A stretch of 64,000 nucleotides of DNA from Heterobasidion occidentale (Eukaryota; Basidiomycota; Agaricomycetes; Russulales; Bondarzewiaceae): positions 22,392-86,391 of the forward strand of contig JBCAQO010000022.1 in assembly GCA_039111635.1 (NCBI GenBank). The letters run 5' to 3'. Below, in pieces: positions 56,106 to 64,000 of the stretch. The position numbers and the translations under genes are program-made. The notes under the pieces are model-generated. The model was not told the DNA's origin and did not search any database. It saw only the letters and a list, made by a program, of their open reading frames with translations. Every line of letters starts with the position of its first letter. Positions within the stretch are counted from its first letter, which is position 1.

Positions 56106-59100
56106 TCAATCGACGTCCATTGAGATATCATCCCCAGCCACCAGTCCATACACCTCCCCGTCATCCTCCCGCACAACCCTCGACGGCCCCGCGATCATCG
56201 ACACGTCCGCCCGCCCGCCGCCCGCACCCGCACCCGCACCCGCAACGGCAGGCGCAGGCGCGTTGAAAAACCGGCTCCGCTCCGTCGTCGTCGTCGTCCC
56301 CGTCGTCCGCGAAGGCCCATCCACAACAGGCACCATCCCACCCGGCATCGTCTCCGCGCGCCGCCGCACAGTCGCCGCAGCAGCCGCGGGGCCGTCCGCC
56401 GGATCCACCCTCCGCCGCTGGAACGGGATGAAATACGTCTCGCGCCCCGCCCGCTCGTCCGTCCCCACAAACGGCGACGCCTCGTAGAACGCGCGGCCCC
56501 ACCCCGGGTTCCGCGCCGTGCCCCAAGCTTCCTCCATCTCCGCTACCGTCGTCGCCGCCGCTGCCGCCGCCGTTCCCTCTCTAGCCGTTGTCACTCCTCC
56601 CGCACCCGCGACGGCGCGCGCGCCCGGCCGCGGCGTGATGCCAGGCGGCAGCTGCCTGATGACGTTCGCCACCGCCCCGCCCGACATCCGCCGTGTTCGC
56701 GCCCACGCCCACGGTCGCCATCACGCGCTCCCTCACACGCTCCGCGCGCCGCCCGAGCCCGACCACCGTCGCGCCGCCCGACACCGTATCCTCGTCCGCC
56801 GCGGTCCCGGTGGTAGTCGCGGCGTCCACGCGCCGCGGCGCGTCCTCGGGGTGCGGCGGCGCGGGCGCGTTCTCCGCCTCGTCCTCGTCCTTCGAGCTGC
56901 ACCAGAACCGGTGCCCCTCGCTCCACGCCGTGCTCTGACAGTCCTTCCCGCAATACTTCGCCTTGCGACACCGCCTGCACTTGGCAAACTCCCGCGGATA
57001 CGACTCCCACCGGCCGCACAGCACTGCGTCGCGCCGCGATCAGAAACCAAGCAAATAGGACACTGAAAAATGGAACGGAGACTCACTGTTCGCGCACTGC
57101 CGGATCCCGCCCCGCGAATCGTCCTTCCGACACGCGTTCCGCATGATCACGCCCGCCCAATACTGGATCTCCTGCGGCAGCGTCGGCGGCGGGTTCGGCA
57201 AATCGCTCTCCGACGAGCTCGGCCGGAACGTGAACCGCTCCACGAGCGAAAACACGTTCGTCTGCCGCACCGCCGGCACCGCCACCCCATCCTGCTGCTG
57301 CTGCTGTTGGTTCGCGGCCGCGCTCGAGGTGTTCGGGAACGGGGGCGGCTGCACGGCGGGTTCCTTGCCCTTCGTACCGCGCTTGGCTAGCGTCTTGAAG
57401 AACGACGCGGACGCAGACGAAGACGCCACAGCCGGCCCTTGCTCATGCCGTGCACCCACGCCCGACGGCCCAGCGGCCGCAGACGCACCCGCGCCTGCCG
57501 CGCGCCCGCCAGCCTTGTACGACGCCGTCACGGGATGGAAGCTCGCGCGCGGCTTGTAAAACGCCTGCCGCACGTGCGGGTACTTGCTCAAGTACGCGAG
57601 CAGCTGCAGGCTCAGCAGCACGTCCTCGTCGCGGTACGGCCCCGCGTCCTGCTCGCCCGGATGATGGTGGTGATGGTGGTGGTGGTGGTGCCGCCCTGCC
57701 GCGCCCACGCCCGCGTCGAGCATCACCGGTGGCGCCGTGACCCGCGGGACGGCGGGCAGCGGCAAGTGGCGCTGCATCGGCGCGTTCGGGCGCACGGGCG
57801 TGTCCTCCTGCCTGTCGTCGTCGCTCGCCGCGTCCCTGCGCGCGCGGCCGCCGGTGCCGCCGGGCGTCGCGAACAGCGGCAGCGCCGCGTTCCCCGCGCG
57901 CGGCGTCGCGTCGTTGCGCGCGCGCCGCGCGGTCTCCGTCGGGCGCACAGTGCGCGTGGTCTCGATGGCGCCGGGTGCGCCGGGCGGCGCGCCCATCGCA
58001 AAGTCGTCGTTCGGCTCGAGCGAGACGATGCCGTCCTCGACGCCGACGCCTTCCCCGCCGACGTCCTGGTCGTGGTTGATGATGATGTGCGCGTCCGTGT
58101 TGAGCTCGAGCGAGACGCCGCCGCCCCCGCCCGCGGGCGTCTGCGCGCCCGTGTCGGACACGATGCCGACCGCGCGCCGGGTGTGCGGGGACGTCTGCGC
58201 GCGGGCGACGAGGGTGGCCATGGGCTCCGGGGATGGCGAGGCGTCGGTGGCGGCGCGGTCCATGTCGACGTCCGCATCGTCCTCCTCGGTCTCAGTCTCT
58301 GGTCTGGACGTGTTCGCGGACGTCGAGGTCGAGGCGAGGACGACGGTGCCTTGGCGGTCACGTGCGCGGTGGGCGCGCCGGGGTGGGTGGGCGGTGGCTG
58401 GATCCCACACGGGGCGGGCGATGATGGTCCCGCTGCGATCGCGGCCGGGGACTTCGACGGTGCCTGTGGGGGTGTTCGATCCGGCCGGGGTGGCGTTGAT
58501 GGAGGTGTCGGTGGAGGTGTCGGCGTCGGTATCGAGAGAGGCGGCGGGCGAGGGGCGATCGGGGACGGTGCGCGGGGAGATGAAGTTGGAGAGGGAGAGA
58601 TCGACGCCGATGGAGACCGAGACGTCCGGCAGGGTAGTGTCCATGGAGAGGTCCATCGAGTCCGAGTCCTGAACAGCGGCAGATCGCCCGTGAGCGGGGG
58701 CTCACACGACAACAAAAAAAGAAAATGACGAGGGGATCGCTGACTCACCAGCTCCTGAGCGTCGCCCTCGATGCCACTGTCGTCCGCGCGGACGAGCCTG
58801 CGGCGCTCGGCCCTGTCGAACCCGTGCTGCCTGGCGAGCTGCTGCCGCTCGAGGGCGAGGGCGAGCTCTGCCGCCTGCTCCCGCGAGCGCTGCTCTGCCT
58901 GCGCGAGCCTGCGGGCGACGCGCTGCTCGCGCGACTCCCTGGGCATGCCGGACGCGCTGGAGCTGGGTCCGACTGCGAAGCCCTTGTTCGCGAGCCAGGC
59001 CTCGAGGATGCAGCCGACGACGTCGAGGGTGCCGGCCTGGACGACGCGGCTGCGGATGGGCTCGCTGCCGCGGACGCCGATGTTGACGACGCACTGGAAG

Positions 59101-59538
59101 GCGAGGGAGAAGCGGTAGGCGGCGTGCTTGTCGAAGGCCTTGGGGTTGAGGGCGGGGGCGGGGCGCGGGGCGCGGTGGGCTGGGGGGAGGAGGCCGTAGA
59201 GGACGGCGGGGTTTTCCGGGGGCGGGGGGGAGAGGCAGAAGTCGTGGAGGAGGCGGACGAGGCGCTCGAGGCCGCCGTCCATGGTCATGATCTCGCGTAT
59301 TCGGGGGGACGTCGCGGTGAGGTAGGTGAGGTGGGTGAGCGAGTTGAACAGCGGCAGCGACGAGTTGGTGTCGAGCGCTGTGCGTGCGTGCGAAGCGAGC
59401 GATGAGGGCAGATGAGTCGACGGCAGCAGCGACGAGAGTATGAAGCGAGAGGGACGCACCTCGTCTGTCATAGAGCTGGCTGGAGATGCAGACCGACGCC
59501 CTGTTCTGGGCGGGGAACGCAAAGTTTGATTCGCGCAT
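56106..59538 (-). CDS. mub1: Mub1/SamB-type MYND zinc finger protein
   Basis: Mub1 (yeast) and SamB (Aspergillus) are MYND proteins. In yeast Mub1 works with the Ubr2 ubiquitin ligase on Rpn4; SamB affects morphogenesis. Exons: 59538-59460, 59377-58749, 58668-57087, 57023-56106. The conserved N-terminal block is clear: MRESNFAFPAQNRASVCI, LYDRRALDTNSSLPL, IMTMDGGLERLVRLL and FQCVVNIGVRGSE. The long middle is low-complexity, with a run of ten His near 57670 and Ala/Gly-rich parts. The MYND finger spans the last intron: CAN|MLCGRWE, then CRRCRKAKYCGKDCQ and HRFWC. Exon lengths sum to one base more than a multiple of three. The end frame AVANVIRQLPPGITPRPGA is reached only if one G is dropped from the GGGCGGGG run near 56685. 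The protein would be about 1068 residues without that shift. Confidence 0.9.
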
Positions 59539-59960
59539 CGGCGTGAGGCGGCGAGGCGAGGGCAAGCCTGTGGTGTGGAGTGTGTGGGTGCGGAGACTGT
59601 GTGCAGCGGCGAGCGGTGTGTGGGCGACGGGAGGGACGGCGAGGAGGGAGGGAGAGAGTGGAGGGCAAGGGCCGTCGTCGTCGTGCTTGATGATCAAGAC
59701 GCCGTCACGCCTGAGTCACGCCCGGTCACCGCCCCGGTGTGGCCCTGTTTGGCCGCTGTGGCCCACCGGCCAGTCAGCCTCCTTGTCTTCTGAAACAGAC
59801 GTCCCCTGACTCGGTCGAACAGCTCTGAGACTTTGCGGTGTAGATACCCGACTCGTCATTAATCGATTCCATATACCAGGGTCCCAGCCCCCCCCATTAA
59901 TACAAAAATCCATTAATCCACATCCCACCCAGCCCCAAGCCCACGCCCACGCACATCGCA

Positions 59961-62257
<2,297 letters not shown>

Positions 62258-62447
62258 CTCTCTTGCTGCTAGTATTAGCTGTGGCGGCGGCGGCTGGCTG
62301 CTCTGCTGCTGGCCTCGAGACGGAACCAGATCGATTGCCGCTTTCGGTAATCAAGGTCGTGAAGGGACCCCGTACCCTCTCTTTCTGCATCCGGGGGTCT
62401 GCCACTCTCATTTCATGATTATCGTACATACTGTACATCTGGTTATT

Positions 62448-63054
62448 TCATCGCGCGCCCTCTGTCCCGCCGCGGTACCGCGACGCTAACGCCTCCCGCG
62501 CCTCCTCCCTCCCCTCCCAGCTCTCCCCGTACCCCCGCTCCCTCCCCGCGGCCTCCCGAGCGCCCTCGTCCCTCCCCTGCCGCGCATCCCCCAAGTCATC
62601 CCCTAACGACCCCCCGCTCGTCGACTGGTCGATCAGCCCCCGCTCGCCCGCACTAAGCGTCCCAGCCCCCGACCCAGCCCCCGACCCCGCGCGCGCGGGC
62701 GTGTGCGCGCCAGAGTGCCGCGAGGCATCCCACGGGCTCTGCCGCGAGCCGTAGCCCCCCGACGCCGTCGCTGCACCCGCGCATCCGTCTGTCAGCGTTC
62801 AAACGCAAAAACCGCGAGGCGAGTGTCGAGCGGCTTACAGTCTCCTGCGGGCGGGTAGTTCCCCGTAGCGTAGTCCCCGCCGTCGTCCACACCCGCGGCC
62901 CTCTGCTCCCCCTCCGTAGTCAGACTATCGCCTGCCGCTGCGACATCGCCAGCGTCATTCAGCACACGTTCTGTACCAGACGCGCTCGGATACACTCACA
63001 TTTATTCACCAGCGAGCCTCCGTACCCGGAGCTGGCGCCGTACTCGTCGCTCAT
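62448..63054 (-). CDS. Gly/Ser/Tyr-rich hydrophilic protein, unknown
   Basis: Exons 63054-63000, 62931-62839 and 62788-62448 join in frame to 162 residues. The protein starts MSDEYGASSGYGGS, contains repeated GGY/GYG and GSGAG units, and ends in a charged Arg/Glu-rich part (EGREEAREALASRYRGG). No domain, signal or membrane segment is seen. It is probably intrinsically disordered. It ends about 190 nt before the NDR kinase start on the same strand, so the two are close neighbours with a very short spacer. Function is not recognised. Confidence 0.7.
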
Positions 63055-63059
63055 CGCGG

Positions 63060-64000
63060 TCCTGTGTCCGTATCGATATTTATCCCAGTGCTTTCCGCAA
63101 GAACAACAGGCTTCGCGAGAGAGAAAATCACCGTATCATCGTAGTCGCAGTTGCGTATTGTCTTGTGGATCGGACGAGCTCCGCTGTGCTTGCGCTCTTC
63201 CGGGGGGAAGGGGAGGGGAGAGGGACATGATGTCATTTGTGTGCGCGTGTTGCCCGTCCCACGTCCCAGTCGATGACGCCGGCTCCGTCACCTGACATCC
63301 GCCCAGTTCGGCCAGGTTCAGCCACTGGCCAGCCACCAGGACCGATATGCGACAGTGTACAGCCCCGCACCACCCCACCGGCCTGGTCCCCAGTGGCCGG
63401 TGGCCAGCGACGGCAGGACGACCCCCGCCCCCACCTCTGCCCCACTGCAGCACCACCTCCAGACTCTAGTCAAGTCGCGCCAGTGTCGCGCCTTGTGCAT
63501 GCCGAGCACCTGTTCCCGAGGAGATACGGCGCCTTTGCGCTGTAGCCTCGCAGCTTGCGCTCGTGGAGCCGCAAGGATCCGCGTCGACATCGCGGGACGC
63601 GCGAGTCGGGAGTGTGCGAAGCATCGCCCGCGACTGACAGTACGAATGCGTAGCGGGACGTGGACTCGGACCCCATGGTCTCAGGCACGTCTCCCCTCCC
63701 CTCCCTCCGCCCAGCCGACCTTGGCATGACGCGCTTCCTCGGCTCCGTCTATCACCTATTGACCGTGCGCCAGATCTAGTGTGTAATCAATGCCCCATTG
63801 CGCTTTCTTGACAGCCTACGCAGGCCGTCCGCCTCCCCGACTTCCTTTCCGCTGATTTCAGGACGGTGTCCGGCTGTGTAGGCGCCTGCTCGACGCTGGC
63901 CCTCCTATCATCAACCCCGCGTCCCCCACCTGACAGCGCGCGCCAACGCGCACGAATGAAACATGCGGCGCGTAACCGTTGTCCCACTGCGCCGACGCAG
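63060..64000. other. Intergenic, no gene recognised
   Basis: This is the upstream flank of the Gly-rich gene. Overlapping GC-rich frames occur on both strands (for example 63355-63729 +), with no domain and no exon pattern. Confidence 0.45.

Overview
The window is nuclear DNA of a filamentous basidiomycete, most likely an Agaricomycete of the polypore type. This is inferred from intron-dense genes (typical introns 50-70 nt, GT-AG, often with a CTGAC-like branch site), high GC in coding regions, and the gene content: a multi-intron P450, a fungal rhodopsin-domain membrane protein, Zn2Cys6 and C2H2 factors, MYND proteins, Mub1/SamB and an NDR kinase. Genes below were rebuilt by joining exons by eye, so exon ends are predictions. 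Genus and species cannot be named from the sequence.

Layout. 0-2.2 kb: 3' part of a cytochrome P450 (+). 3.2-4.3 kb: HMG-box gene (-). 7.8-8.2 kb: a MITE with TA-flanked inverted repeats, next to a decayed coding region. 9.5-11 kb: rhodopsin-domain membrane protein (+) in which a conserved stretch lies out of frame inside a possible new intron. 12-12.5 kb: small cupin-like protein (-). 15.3-16 kb: beta-trefoil lectin-like protein (+). 19.3-20.7 kb: Cys-rich/coiled-coil protein (+). 23.6-27.4 kb: transcription factor with both C2H2 and Zn2Cys6 fingers (-). 20.9-22.9 and 28-36.9 kb: four copies of a 2-3.7 kb repeat, one on + and three in tandem on -, bracketing the transcription factor. 38.9-40.1 kb: FtsJ-type methyltransferase (-). 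44.2-45.1 kb: small MYND protein (+). 48.4-52.4 kb: tandem duplication carrying two paralogous small genes, one frameshifted. 54.3-63.1 kb: conserved block on the minus strand with mitochondrial Hsp10, Mub1/SamB, an NDR (Cbk1/Cot-1/Orb6-type) kinase and a Gly-rich protein.

The most unusual feature is a recurring 5' module. At ten loci in this 64 kb (4.4, 6.7, 17.2, 21.2, 31.4, 33.2, 36.3, 38.4, 47.2 and 53.3 kb) an 18-nt motif, AAGCGAGCACWGACATTA, appears. Most loci share a layout: a TTGTGGACAA element, a TATA box often reading TATAAATACCCC, a short leader, a tiny first exon with ATG, a GT-AG intron usually of 50-60 nt, and then the motif 20-90 nt into the next exon. Four loci belong to the large repeat; at the others the sequence after the motif differs. 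The motif is kept as nucleotides while its reading frame changes between copies. I do not recognise it. It may be a shuffled promoter-plus-first-intron module, an RNA or DNA element, or the end of an undescribed mobile element.

The conserved genes do not form one pathway; they are mainly housekeeping or signalling genes next to repeat-rich accessory DNA.
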